A stretch of 64,000 nucleotides of DNA from Candidatus Opimibacter skivensis (GTDB lineage Bacteria; Bacteroidota; Bacteroidia; Chitinophagales; Saprospiraceae). A program made the translations under genes and the position numbers. Below the pieces are notes generated by a model, which ran no database searches, had not been told where the DNA came from, and saw only the letters and a program-made list of their open reading frames with translations. Location of the stretch: the NCBI GenBank assembly GCA_016722045.1, contig JADKGY010000029.1, positions 558,001 through 622,000 on the forward strand, in the 5' to 3' direction. Positions 28,187 to 36,938 of the stretch are shown here, in pieces. Position 1 is the first letter of the stretch. Each line of letters begins with the position of its first letter.

Positions 28187-28373
28187 ACGATGTGACCTGG
28201 TTTGAATGGAGAGTAAATTCGTTATAAAAACGTTAACGCATATGATCTATTGCCGGGTATTCTTATTATTTTTTCCAGCGAAAAGATACATCAAATGACA
28301 ATTTGCCGCTATTTGTTTAAAGCCTTGATCACAGAACTACCATGCTGAAAAGCGTTATTATTGCAATCACTCA

Positions 28374-29441
28374 ATGAAAATCAGAACCATTTCTTTCTAC
28401 AATACAATGCAGAATGGCAGTTTGTCCTGTCTGAAATTATTCTCAATTTTCTTTATTTTTTGCATTACTTCAATCCTTTGCTTTACGTCTAAAGCACAGG
28501 ATCCGGTTTTTTCTCAATTTTATTTGTCTCCTCTTCAACTCAATCCAGCTCTTACGGGCTTAACAGAGGATCCGCGTTTTTCAGCAAACTATAGAAATCA
28601 ATATCCTGGGTTCAACAATGCTTACAGGACCTATGCCTTGTCATATGATCAGTTTTTTCCACGGATTAAGGGAGGCCTTGGCTTCTGGATATTGTCCGAT
28701 GATGCAGGTGACGGTATTTTAAAAACGATAAAAGCCGCAGGAATTTTCTCGTATAAAACTGATTTGTCCAGGCATATCTCAGCCAAAATGGGGATTGAGG
28801 CCGGAGTGGTCCAATCTACCCTAAATTGGAACCAGCTGGTATTTGGAGATCAGATCGATGATTACTCAGGTACAATTAGCCCCGGAGGAATTCCATTTCC
28901 GACAGAAGAAACAGCACCTGAAAAGAATAAAGTAGTCTACCCTGATCTCGGAGTAGGTCTCATCATTTATGGAGGCACACTTTATTCAGGTATATCTGTA
29001 AGACATATGAACAGGCCAGATCCGGATTTCCTGTCTATCAATTCTGATCTTTCACCTCGGATCCCCATGAGATGGACCTTTCATGCAGGAGCTTCGTGGC
29101 CGGTTTTTACTCATATTTTTCGTCAAACCTTCAAAATGGCGATCTCTCCTTCAATAATTGTTGTTCGACAAGGTCCTTTTAACCAGGTTAACGGGGGGGC
29201 CACTTTAGATTCTGATTTTATTAATCTCGGTATTCACTACAGAATTTCCTCAGGGCATTCAGAAGCACTGATTGGTTCTATTGGCTTCAAAACCAACAAA
29301 TTAAAAATAGGTTATAGCTTTGATTACACAGTTTCCGGATTCCCTTTAAGTGGAGGTACGCATGAAATTGGAATTGTATATCTCCTTGATAATGGGGACA
29401 CTGAATCAAGATATAATGATTGTCTTAACATATTCAGATAA
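28374..29441 (+). CDS. PorP/SprF-family type IX secretion membrane protein
   Basis: The 355-residue outer-membrane protein has a signal peptide ending in KAQ (about residue 41) and the family signature QDPVFSQFYLSPLQLNPALTGL. It ends with the family-typical IGIVYLLD...RYNDCLNIFR. PorP and SprF help type IX substrates with type B or gliding signals reach the surface, and many genomes carry several paralogs next to their cargo. This copy sits between porU and gldJ, so a role in the main export machinery is likely, but which cargo it serves is not known. The ATG at 28407 is an alternative start that gives a shorter signal peptide. Confidence 0.9.
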   Translation: MKIRTISFYNTMQNGSLSCLKLFSIFFIFCITSILCFTSKAQDPVFSQFYLSPLQLNPALTGLTEDPRFSANYRNQYPGFNNAYRTYALSYDQFFPRIKGGLGFWILSDDAGDGILKTIKAAGIFSYKTDLSRHISAKMGIEAGVVQSTLNWNQLVFGDQIDDYSGTISPGGIPFPTEETAPEKNKVVYPDLGVGLIIYGGTLYSGISVRHMNRPDPDFLSINSDLSPRIPMRWTFHAGASWPVFTHIFRQTFKMAISPSIIVVRQGPFNQVNGGATLDSDFINLGIHYRISSGHSEALIGSIGFKTNKLKIGYSFDYTVSGFPLSGGTHEIGIVYLLDNGDTESRYNDCLNIFR

Positions 29442-29529
29442 TTTGGCAAGGATGTCAGGCACAGTATTTGTCCTGTGCAATGACATTAAAACCTGCAATA
29501 ATTCTAGATAGGATACGTTTCAGAAAATG

Positions 29530-29537
29530 TATATTTG
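29530..29537 (+). promoter_or_regulatory. -7 box (TATATTTG) of gldJ
   Basis: A perfect TAnnTTTG match lies 31 bases before the ATG at 29569. It sits inside the open frame that runs upstream to 29527, so it supports the downstream ATG as the true start. No TTG is found 19-21 bases upstream. Confidence 0.45.
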
Positions 29538-29568
29538 TCCCTCTTTTAAAAATAACGGTCAGTTAAGA

Positions 29569-31065
29569 ATGAAAAGATTTCTTTTAATAGGAACAAGCGC
29601 CCTTTTGATATTTGGGTTTACAGCTTGTAAAAAGTCAGAGCGTTCTTCAGTCACAGGTTGGAAATATAACGACCAGGAGTGGGGGGGATTTGAGAAAGGT
29701 ACTCATGGAGACATGGAGATAGGGCCAGGACTGGTTCCTATCGAAGGTGGTACGTTTACAATGGGTCTTACAGATCAGGACGTCACTTTTGCCTGGGACA
29801 ATGTCCCCAGAAGAATTACGGTTTCTTCATTTTTAATGGATGAAACCGAAGTTTCGAACTCTCATTACCGTGAGTTCGAATATTGGACAAGAAGGGTTTT
29901 GGGTGATTCTTATCCCCAGGAGGTGTTAAGTATTTTGCCTGACACGCTTGTTTGGAGAGAAGAATTAGCTTTTAACGAGCCTTTGGTTGAAACATATTTT
30001 CGCCACCCGAGTTATGCCGATTATCCAGTCGTGGGTGTCAACTGGGAGCAGGCAAATAAATTTTGCGCCTGGCGTACAGACCGGGTAAACGAAATGTTGC
30101 TCGTTGAAAAAGGCGTTTTGAACCTGAATGTTGAGCAAAAGGACGCTGATAATTTCAACACGGAAGCTTACTTATTTGGTCAATATCAGGGTAGTGTTAA
30201 GAAAAACCTACCTGACCTTAAGACAGGTGGTGAGCGTCCGGTTCGTTTTGAAGATGGAATTTTATTACCAGCTTACCGACTCCCGACTGAAGCAGAATGG
30301 GAATATGCTGCTCTTGCTCTTCAGGGAAATAACCTTTCCAAAAAAGATGAATTGATTTCCGACCGCAGGATTTATCCATGGGATGGTAATACAGCCCGTT
30401 ACAAAATTCATGATCGTCACCAGGGTGAAATGCTGGCTAATTTTAAAGAAGCCAGAGGTAACTATATGGGAACTGCAGGAAAGCCAAATGACAATGCTCC
30501 GTTCCCTTCCCCTATTCGCTCTTTCTTTCCAAATGATTTTGGACTTTATAACATGGCCGGTAATGTTAGTGAATGGACAGCCGATCTATATCGTCCTATG
30601 ACCAGTTCTACATTGAGAGACGTCGAAAATCAGGATCTCAATCCTTACAGAGGAAATATCTTCAAACAAAGAGTTATTGACGAAAATGGTCATGTGGTAG
30701 AAAAGGATAGTCTGGGGAAAATACGCTATCAGCTTGTTTCTGATTCAGCAGTAGCTAACCGTGAAAATTATCAGAAAGGAAATGTAATGGACTACAGGGA
30801 TGATGATAATGAATCTGTTTACTATGCTTATGGCGAATCTTCTCTGATCAATGATAGTTCACGGGTGGTGAAGGGTGGATCATGGGCTGATCGTTTGTAT
30901 TGGTTATCACCAGCTGCCCGCCGTTTCAAAAACCAGACTTTAGGTGATCGTACTATTGGTTTCCGTTGTGCTATGCACCGTGTAGGAGGTTCAGAACCAG
31001 GTGGCGAAATCGGTGGTCTCGATTATGGAGGAAAAAAATCAAAAACATCAAGGAGATATAAATAA
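29569..31065 (+). CDS. gldJ: Gliding motility / type IX secretion lipoprotein GldJ
   Basis: GldJ is an outer-membrane lipoprotein needed for type IX secretion and gliding. The 498-residue protein has a lipoprotein signal (MKRFLLIGTSALLIFGFTAC, Cys about 20). The rest is a formylglycine-generating-enzyme-like (SUMF1) domain: VPIEGGTFTMG, MDETEVSNSHYREF, YPVVGVNWEQANKFCAWR, LPTEAEWEYAA, GLYNMAGNVSEWTAD, RVVKGGSW and GFRCA. The fold acts structurally here. Gene order porV-porU / gldJ-murF resembles that of Flavobacterium, which favours GldJ over its paralog GldK. It is closed by a hairpin terminator before murF. Confidence 0.85.
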   Translation: MKRFLLIGTSALLIFGFTACKKSERSSVTGWKYNDQEWGGFEKGTHGDMEIGPGLVPIEGGTFTMGLTDQDVTFAWDNVPRRITVSSFLMDETEVSNSHYREFEYWTRRVLGDSYPQEVLSILPDTLVWREELAFNEPLVETYFRHPSYADYPVVGVNWEQANKFCAWRTDRVNEMLLVEKGVLNLNVEQKDADNFNTEAYLFGQYQGSVKKNLPDLKTGGERPVRFEDGILLPAYRLPTEAEWEYAALALQGNNLSKKDELISDRRIYPWDGNTARYKIHDRHQGEMLANFKEARGNYMGTAGKPNDNAPFPSPIRSFFPNDFGLYNMAGNVSEWTADLYRPMTSSTLRDVENQDLNPYRGNIFKQRVIDENGHVVEKDSLGKIRYQLVSDSAVANRENYQKGNVMDYRDDDNESVYYAYGESSLINDSSRVVKGGSWADRLYWLSPAARRFKNQTLGDRTIGFRCAMHRVGGSEPGGEIGGLDYGGKKSKTSRRYK

Positions 31066-31087
31066 TCTTTCACGATTGATGAAAAAT

Positions 31088-31125
31088 AAAAACGCCTTCA
31101 CATTTCGTGAGGGCGTTTTCTTTTT
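31088..31125 (+). terminator. Terminator after gldJ
   Basis: AAAACGCCTTCAC and GTGAGGGCGTTTT pair with one T-G position around the loop ATTTC. The stem is followed by CTTTTT. It lies about 25 bases after the gldJ stop. Confidence 0.9.
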
Positions 31126-31161
31126 AAATGTGTTTATTTTCGGGCTATCATATTGATGCTA

Positions 31162-32466
31162 ATGAAGATTGATGCTTTATATAGGTTGTATTTACAACAT
31201 CCCGAAATTTGCACAGATACCCGGAAAATAAAATCCGGATGTTTGTTTTTTGCTTTGCAGGGATTGAATTTTAATGGCAATACGTTTGCACCGGAAGCAC
31301 TTAAACTTGGAGCAGCTTATGTGATTGTTTCTGATCCGCTCCTTCAAGGGCCCCGGTATATATATGTCAATGACACATTAGAAGCCTTACAATCCCTTGC
31401 TCAATATCATCGGACACAATTAACTGTACCGCTTATCGCCATCACAGGCAGTAATGGGAAAACCACAACTAAGGAACTTATTACTTGCGCACTCAGGGAA
31501 AAATATATAGTTCACGCCACCAAAGGCAATCTGAATAATCACATAGGTGTTCCCTTGACTTTATTAACATCCCCAATCGAAACAGAAATTATAGTATGTG
31601 AGATGGGTGCAAACCATATAGGGGAAATAAAAAAACTATGCGAAATAGCAAAGCCTACACATGGTATCATCACCAATATTGGAAATGCTCACCTGGAAGG
31701 TTTTGGCTCAATCGAAGGAGTTCAAAAAGCTAAAGGAGAACTATTTGAATATCTAAATGTACATGACGGATATGCTTTTCTCAACACAGATGATGTACGA
31801 TTAAGAGAATTAGGGAGCCTCCTGCGTCGTAAAACAACTTTTGGATTTGACGATTCTGCATCTCCTGATATTTCATTTGAATATCACATTACCGGAGAAA
31901 AAAACGGATTTATCCTTAAGGATAGAAAACATGATATCACACTTGTTTCCGAAATGTTTGGATTTTATAATGCGTCCAATGTCCTTGCAGCGTATACAAT
32001 CGCTGAACATTTTGATGTGCCTGGCAATAAAATTGTTGCCAGTCTTTCTTCATTTATTCCGGGAGCTAACAGATCTGAGACTATTTCTTTCCGGGGATGC
32101 AGGATTGTAAAAGATGCATACAATGCTAATCCATCAAGCATGGAATTAGCACTTCGCGCATTTTCACTTCAATATCCGAATGGATGGGTAATACTGGGCG
32201 ATATGAAAGAATTAGGGGAAGAGAGCGATCAGGCACACCATCGCATCATCAATATTATTAAAGAGCTTGGCTTTCCTTATGTGGTTCTTGTAGGGAAAGC
32301 CTTCAGGGCTGCAATTCAACATCAAAAAAGCCAATTCCCGGATTTGATCATTTCAGACAGTATAGACGAGATTAAATCAGGTTGGGATTGGGAGAAATGC
32401 AAAGGTCAGACTTTATTACTCAAAGCCTCAAGATCTATGATGATGGAAAAACTTCTGGAAGATTAA
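31162..32466 (+). CDS. murF: UDP-N-acetylmuramoyl-tripeptide--D-alanyl-D-alanine ligase MurF
   Basis: MurF adds D-Ala-D-Ala to the UDP-MurNAc-tripeptide, the last cytoplasmic step of the peptidoglycan precursor. The 434-residue protein has the N-terminal substrate domain (ISTDTRKI-like ICTDTRKIKSG, FFALQGLNFNGN), the ATP-binding P-loop AITGSNGKTTTKEL (about 97-110), the central VCEMGANHIGEIKKL and ITNIGNAHLEGFGS motifs, and the C-terminal ligase domain with DAYNANPSSME and LGDMKELGEES. I chose the ATG at 31162 (MKIDALYRLY). ATG 31156 and TTG 31153 lie just upstream in frame. Confidence 0.96.
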   Translation: MKIDALYRLYLQHPEICTDTRKIKSGCLFFALQGLNFNGNTFAPEALKLGAAYVIVSDPLLQGPRYIYVNDTLEALQSLAQYHRTQLTVPLIAITGSNGKTTTKELITCALREKYIVHATKGNLNNHIGVPLTLLTSPIETEIIVCEMGANHIGEIKKLCEIAKPTHGIITNIGNAHLEGFGSIEGVQKAKGELFEYLNVHDGYAFLNTDDVRLRELGSLLRRKTTFGFDDSASPDISFEYHITGEKNGFILKDRKHDITLVSEMFGFYNASNVLAAYTIAEHFDVPGNKIVASLSSFIPGANRSETISFRGCRIVKDAYNANPSSMELALRAFSLQYPNGWVILGDMKELGEESDQAHHRIINIIKELGFPYVVLVGKAFRAAIQHQKSQFPDLIISDSIDEIKSGWDWEKCKGQTLLLKASRSMMMEKLLED

Positions 32467-32467
32467 G

Positions 32468-33466
32468 TCAACCCAGAACTGTACGAATGATCAATTCACT
32501 ATAGTCCTCTTCACAAGATTTGCGATAGTCCATATAAGAGCATGGTACTTTCACACCGTCTTTATTATCCACCCACCATCTTCCGGACATTTCACTTTTA
32601 TAGAACAGTAATGTATGTTCATGATCCTTAGACTGAACTACATATTGAGTCAATGTGCTCTTAGCCGGATCCTCTCGTAAGGTAGATCCTTCCAGCATAT
32701 ACCATATCATTTGAGACAATGCATTTGCCATCAGTCCGGATTCATCTGCTTCGGCATTATACCCATATACCCCTACAGAAGAAAGAGATTGTGCGGCGCC
32801 AGCATACCTGAATAGTTGGCACGCTTCCATGACTGATAAACCGCTTCCGGACATACCGGTTAAATAACCCGCCTCTGCAGCACTCAAACTATCGCAGTGA
32901 TATATCATGGCACCCGAATCACGAATACAAGGCTCTGCCAGGCTTAAATCTTCCCGAAGATCACTTAACCTCAAATGACCTTCAACCCGCAGATGAGACT
33001 CAGTCACCAGATGCCTTTGTGTACCGATATACTGGAATAATGGACCCGGAGAGTCAGTTCTAAGATGAATATCATCGTCCAGGTTTGATTCCCTTATTAT
33101 GCTTGCCATTCTCATACCATTGATCTGGTGACGCATAAAGCCTAAAGGCGCCCCCAGGAGTAAAGAAACGGCCCCACTTTCATTAATTTCCTTAAGCAAT
33201 GGGATGATCGAATCTGGTTGTTTCTGTATAAAATTTCCACAATCTACTATATTAAGCGCCTGGCTGGGGGTAGCACTAAACTGGTAGAGGTTCTTTTTAA
33301 TTCGCTGAGAAACAAGCCTATCGAAACTCACGATGACCAAATCTTCCGACGTGCATTTTTGGTCCTCATCATGAATAAACTTGACCTTGTGCCATAAAGA
33401 GCCTTTACTTAATCGGTCTGGCCGAAGTGCTGACTTTTCGTCAGGCGTACACCAATGAGCTATCAT
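32468..33466 (-). CDS. Arginase/formimidoylglutamase-fold protein with degenerate metal site
   Basis: The 332-residue protein resembles the arginase (ureohydrolase) fold as found in a Bacteroidota family annotated as formimidoylglutamase. Visible landmarks are a VSLLLGAPLGFMRH strand, LRVEGHLRLSDLR, the AMIYHCDSLSAAEAGYLTG region and GVYGYNAEADESGLMANALSQMIWYMLEG, which matches the C-terminal helix region. Active enzymes bind two manganese ions with a His from GGxH, a DAHxD motif and an SxDxDxxDP motif. Here none of these is intact, so hydrolase activity is doubtful. It converges with murF with a 1-base gap and is divergent from the OmpA-type gene. Function unknown. Confidence 0.7.
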   Translation of the reverse strand: MIAHWCTPDEKSALRPDRLSKGSLWHKVKFIHDEDQKCTSEDLVIVSFDRLVSQRIKKNLYQFSATPSQALNIVDCGNFIQKQPDSIIPLLKEINESGAVSLLLGAPLGFMRHQINGMRMASIIRESNLDDDIHLRTDSPGPLFQYIGTQRHLVTESHLRVEGHLRLSDLREDLSLAEPCIRDSGAMIYHCDSLSAAEAGYLTGMSGSGLSVMEACQLFRYAGAAQSLSSVGVYGYNAEADESGLMANALSQMIWYMLEGSTLREDPAKSTLTQYVVQSKDHEHTLLFYKSEMSGRWWVDNKDGVKVPCSYMDYRKSCEEDYSELIIRTVLG

Positions 33467-33470
33467 AACC

Positions 33471-33478
33471 CAAATATA
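33471..33478 (-). promoter_or_regulatory. -7 box (TATATTTG) of the arginase-fold gene
   Basis: A perfect TAnnTTTG match on the minus strand ends 4 bases before the ATG at 33466. No TTG is seen at the expected distance. It implies a leaderless mRNA if used. Confidence 0.4.
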
Positions 33479-33569
33479 TTAAATTTATATTTAATATGTT
33501 AAATAAAAATTGGCTTGATTTATGTTAGCTTCTATTCATAAATCCAATTACCGAGCGATACATAAATAA

Positions 33570-33601
33570 TTGTATTTCTTAATAAAAAAAGGATATTTTT
33601 G
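33570..33601 (+). promoter_or_regulatory. Predicted promoter of the OmpA-family gene
   Basis: TTG (33570-33572) and TATTTTTG (33594-33601, perfect TAnnTTTG) are 21 bases apart, a full match to the Bacteroidota -33/-7 promoter. The ATG at 33641 lies about 35 bases after the expected start site. This is the best promoter match found in the window and fits high expression of an outer-membrane protein. Confidence 0.65.
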
Positions 33602-33640
33602 CCCTACTCAAGTAATTCATTCTTAATAAATCCTAACCCT

Positions 33641-35446
33641 ATGACACGACTATTATACGTCCTGCTGTCTAGTCTCCCTTTTTTATTAACTCTTAATGTT
33701 AAAGCTCAGGAACCGAATGCAAAATTCGCCCCTCCTGTTATTGAAGATGAGATGACCGTGAACCCGGAACAAAACAAAATGTGGCGAACCGGACAATCCA
33801 TTTTCCCTGCAAAACCCAAAAATATGTGGGAACTGGGCATTCATGCAGGCCCTGCATTTATATCTGGTGATGTTGAAGCTCCTTTCCCTGCCGGATATGC
33901 TTTTGGACTTCACCTGCGAAAAGCAATCAATTATTCTCTTTCTTTTCGCCTGGATGGCACTTATCAATCTTCGAAAGGATACGATGCCAGAGGATTTAAT
34001 TTCCTGGGTGTTGAAAAAACATACACTCAGAATGTCGCTAATTCTCCCATCCTGACAAATTATACGGATATAACAACCAATGCAGATAATATCCATAGAA
34101 ACTATAAGACCAATATTCTTGCGTTTTCCTTTGAAGGAATATTAAATATTGGAAATGTACTTTTTCACAACCCATCTAACAAATGGAATCTATACGGTGT
34201 CTTTGGCATTGGGTTAGATCTTCCGAAGACCTCGGTAGACCTTCTGAATGGTGATCAACTTTATGATTTTTCGGGAGTATCTGCCGGCCTGGACCTGACT
34301 ACAAGAAAAGGCAGGAATCAATCAAGAAAGAACCTAAAAGCACTCCTAGATGGTAACTTCGAAACCAAAGGGGGTGTTGACCAGGATATCATTACATTCC
34401 TTGGTGATTATAAGACAGTTATTCCTCATTTTAATTTTGGCATTGGTTTGACAAGGAAACTTTCAAAGAGGATTAACATTAGTCTTGAACACCGTATCAT
34501 GATCAGTGATAACGATCTTTTGGACGGATTTACCTACAGGTCAAATCTTGACCAATCAACTAGTAAAGATGTTCCTCATTATACTTCAGTTCGTTTAGGT
34601 ATTAATTTGGGTTCATTTGAAAAACGAGTTGAACCACTCTATTGGGTTAATCCATTAAATGGTCCATATACAGATCTTGCTGAACTTAAGCAAAGGCCTA
34701 AATTTGACCTGACAGACAGTGATGGAGATGGTGTGATTGATATGACAGATCAGGAAGTAAACACACCTGCCGGTTGTCCTGTTGATACAAGGGGTGTAAC
34801 CCTTGATAGTGATGGAGATAATATTGCTGATTGTAAAGATCAGGAACCATACTCTCCTCCGGGTTATCAGGTAAATAAAGATGGAGTGGCCCAGATCCCT
34901 GAAAAATACATGACAGAAGATCAGGTTGTTGACCTCATCAATACCAGAGGTGCTGCATTGAGCGGAAATGTAAATTGGTTCCTGCCAATGATACATTTTG
35001 ATCTTGATAAATATTATGTGAAACCAGAATTCTATGGTTCATTGCACCAGGTTGCAACAGTTATGAATTCACATCCCGACATGAAGGTTGTTGTTCACGG
35101 ATTTACAGATAACAGGGATTCAGATGAGTACAATAATGTGTTGTCTTATAATAGAGCAAATGCAGCTATAAATTATCTGGTGGCCAATTACAATATCCCC
35201 AGAAGCCGTTTTATCCTTACGTATGGTGGTGAAGCTTCCCCTATCGTAAAAGGATTGAAAGACAATCACGCAATATCTGCAACTGAAGAATATGAACACT
35301 ATATTAACCGTCGCGTAGAGTTTTCTGTAGCGACATCGACTGATACCGAAATGACAAGACCTGCTGGTCCTGAAGCTGGTGAAAATACCCCTGGTTCATC
35401 AAGGCCAGGAGCTAAATATTCAGGCAACAGAAATTCCGGTTACTAG
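33641..35446 (+). CDS. OmpA-family outer-membrane protein with calcium-binding TSP3-type repeats
   Basis: The 601-residue protein has a signal peptide (MTRLLYVLLSSLPFLLTLNVKAQ) and an N-terminal beta-barrel-like region (about 45-345). A linker contains two aspartate-rich TSP3-like repeats (DSDGDGVIDMTDQE, DSDGDNIADCKDQE). The C-terminal OmpA domain binds peptidoglycan (about 470-580: VVVHGFTDNRDSDEYNNVLSYNRANAAINYL). It should tether the outer membrane to the cell wall. The start is placed at 33641 because it directly begins the signal peptide and lies after a strong promoter; the frame is open to 33599. The tail after residue 575 is Pro/Gly/Ser-rich and probably disordered. It is closed by a hairpin. 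Confidence 0.93.
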   Translation: MTRLLYVLLSSLPFLLTLNVKAQEPNAKFAPPVIEDEMTVNPEQNKMWRTGQSIFPAKPKNMWELGIHAGPAFISGDVEAPFPAGYAFGLHLRKAINYSLSFRLDGTYQSSKGYDARGFNFLGVEKTYTQNVANSPILTNYTDITTNADNIHRNYKTNILAFSFEGILNIGNVLFHNPSNKWNLYGVFGIGLDLPKTSVDLLNGDQLYDFSGVSAGLDLTTRKGRNQSRKNLKALLDGNFETKGGVDQDIITFLGDYKTVIPHFNFGIGLTRKLSKRINISLEHRIMISDNDLLDGFTYRSNLDQSTSKDVPHYTSVRLGINLGSFEKRVEPLYWVNPLNGPYTDLAELKQRPKFDLTDSDGDGVIDMTDQEVNTPAGCPVDTRGVTLDSDGDNIADCKDQEPYSPPGYQVNKDGVAQIPEKYMTEDQVVDLINTRGAALSGNVNWFLPMIHFDLDKYYVKPEFYGSLHQVATVMNSHPDMKVVVHGFTDNRDSDEYNNVLSYNRANAAINYLVANYNIPRSRFILTYGGEASPIVKGLKDNHAISATEEYEHYINRRVEFSVATSTDTEMTRPAGPEAGENTPGSSRPGAKYSGNRNSGY

Positions 35447-35494
35447 TCTTAAAAATTTGCATAGGGTTATTTGAGATAGATTTTTTTTATTGAA

Positions 35495-35532
35495 TCAAAA
35501 GCTCCTGTTCAATTTTGATCAGGGGCTTTTGA
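35495..35532 (+). terminator. Terminator after the OmpA-family gene
   Basis: TCAAAAGCTCCTG and CAGGGGCTTTTGA pair with one T-G position around a 12-base loop, followed by CTTTTT. It lies about 50 bases after the stop codon. Confidence 0.88.
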
Positions 35533-35599
35533 CTTTTTAGGATAGCTATATACATTTTCTTAATTCTATATAGCTAAATTTACCTTATCAAATAAACAG

Positions 35600-36892
35600 A
35601 TGAACAATATGGCTGAAATCATAAGAATGCCCAGATTGAGCGATACCATGGAAGAAGGAAATATCGTGGGATGGCTTAAAAAAGTAGGCGATAAAGTATC
35701 ACCTGGTGACATTCTCGCTGAAGTTGAAACAGATAAAGCAACGATGGAGCTTGAAAGTTTTAACGAAGGTTATTTACTTTACATAAGCGTTAAAGAAGGC
35801 CCTGTACCTGTAAATGATATACTGGCTATTATCGGTGCGAAAGACGAAGACTATAAAAGCTTGCTCGCATCTGCACCAAAGAATGAATCAACTGATACTC
35901 CTCCATCAAAGAAAATTGACCTTGAACAGATTGTAATTGATAAACCAATATCCGAATCATCTTCGACGGAAAGTAAACTCCAGCCATCTCAAAATATTAG
36001 TGATAAGTCTTCTTCAAAACCTGAAGTCATAAAGGAACCGGAGTCAAGAATAAAATCCTCCCCTCTAGCCAAAACTATAGCAGCCGATGCAGGGATAGAT
36101 ATTTCTTCATTAACCGGAACAGGTGACGGAGGCCGGATCATAAAAAGAGATGTTGAAAATTTTGTTTCAAATACTAAAACGCAATCCTCCAAATCCATTG
36201 TTCCTTCGACACCTCAATATGGTGAGTTCCCGGTTTCACAAATGCGAAAGACGATTGCCAGGAGATTAGTAGAAAGTAAATTTTCTGCACCGCATTTTTA
36301 CTTAACCATTAAAATTGTGATGGATAAGACCATTGAAGCCCGGAAACTTATCAATGAACAATCAGGGCTGAAAATTTCTATAAATGATTTTGTTATTAAA
36401 GGATGTGCTACTGCTCTTCGGACACATCCTGCTATAAATTCATCATGGTTAGGTGATAAAATCAGGGTCAATAAGGATATTAATATAGGGGTCGCGGTCG
36501 CGGTCGATGAGGGTCTGCTTGTACCTGTGCTTTTTGGAGCAGATCAAATTGGACTTAGTGAGATGAATACCAAAATAGCAATCATGGCAGACAAGGCCCG
36601 ACAGAAAAAATTACAGCCTCAGGAAATGCAAGGCAATACGTTTACGGTTTCTAACCTTGGTATGTTTGGAATTGATGAATTCACTGCTATCATCAACCCT
36701 CCGGATTCAGCTATCATGGCGGTGGGAACTATTTCAGATGAGTTAAGCCTTTCAGAAGGCAAAGTAAGCTCATCGAAAGTGATGAAAGTAACATTGTCCT
36801 GTGATCACCGGGTCGTAGATGGCGCTACGGGTTCAAAATTTCTACAAACATTCAAGCAACTTCTCGAGAATCCTGTTGCCATGCTTGTCTGA
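35600..36892 (+). CDS. pdhC: Pyruvate dehydrogenase complex E2, dihydrolipoamide acetyltransferase
   Basis: The E2 core passes the acetyl group from lipoyl-lysine to CoA. The 430-residue protein has one lipoyl domain (residues 1-80, modified lysine in ETDKATMEL), a Ser/Pro-rich linker, an E3-binding domain (KSSPLAKTIAADAGIDISSLTGTGDGGRI, about 152-190) and the acetyltransferase domain with the catalytic SCDHRVVDGATGSKFL near the C-terminus. MPRLSDTMEEG at the N-terminus favours the pyruvate enzyme over the 2-oxoglutarate enzyme. E1 and E3 genes are not next to it. The ATG at 35609 (MAEIIRMPRL) is an equally good start. Confidence 0.92.
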   Translation: MNNMAEIIRMPRLSDTMEEGNIVGWLKKVGDKVSPGDILAEVETDKATMELESFNEGYLLYISVKEGPVPVNDILAIIGAKDEDYKSLLASAPKNESTDTPPSKKIDLEQIVIDKPISESSSTESKLQPSQNISDKSSSKPEVIKEPESRIKSSPLAKTIAADAGIDISSLTGTGDGGRIIKRDVENFVSNTKTQSSKSIVPSTPQYGEFPVSQMRKTIARRLVESKFSAPHFYLTIKIVMDKTIEARKLINEQSGLKISINDFVIKGCATALRTHPAINSSWLGDKIRVNKDINIGVAVAVDEGLLVPVLFGADQIGLSEMNTKIAIMADKARQKKLQPQEMQGNTFTVSNLGMFGIDEFTAIINPPDSAIMAVGTISDELSLSEGKVSSSKVMKVTLSCDHRVVDGATGSKFLQTFKQLLENPVAMLV

Positions 36893-36923
36893 ACACAACC
36901 GAACGCAGGATTAGCTTTTTATC

Positions 36924-36931
36924 TAATTTTG
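36924..36931 (+). promoter_or_regulatory. -7 box (TAATTTTG) of recR
   Basis: A perfect TAnnTTTG match ends 7 bases before the recR ATG at 36939, without a TTG at the expected distance. Transcription from it would leave only about 2-4 leader bases. Confidence 0.4.
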
Positions 36932-36938
36932 AATTTAT

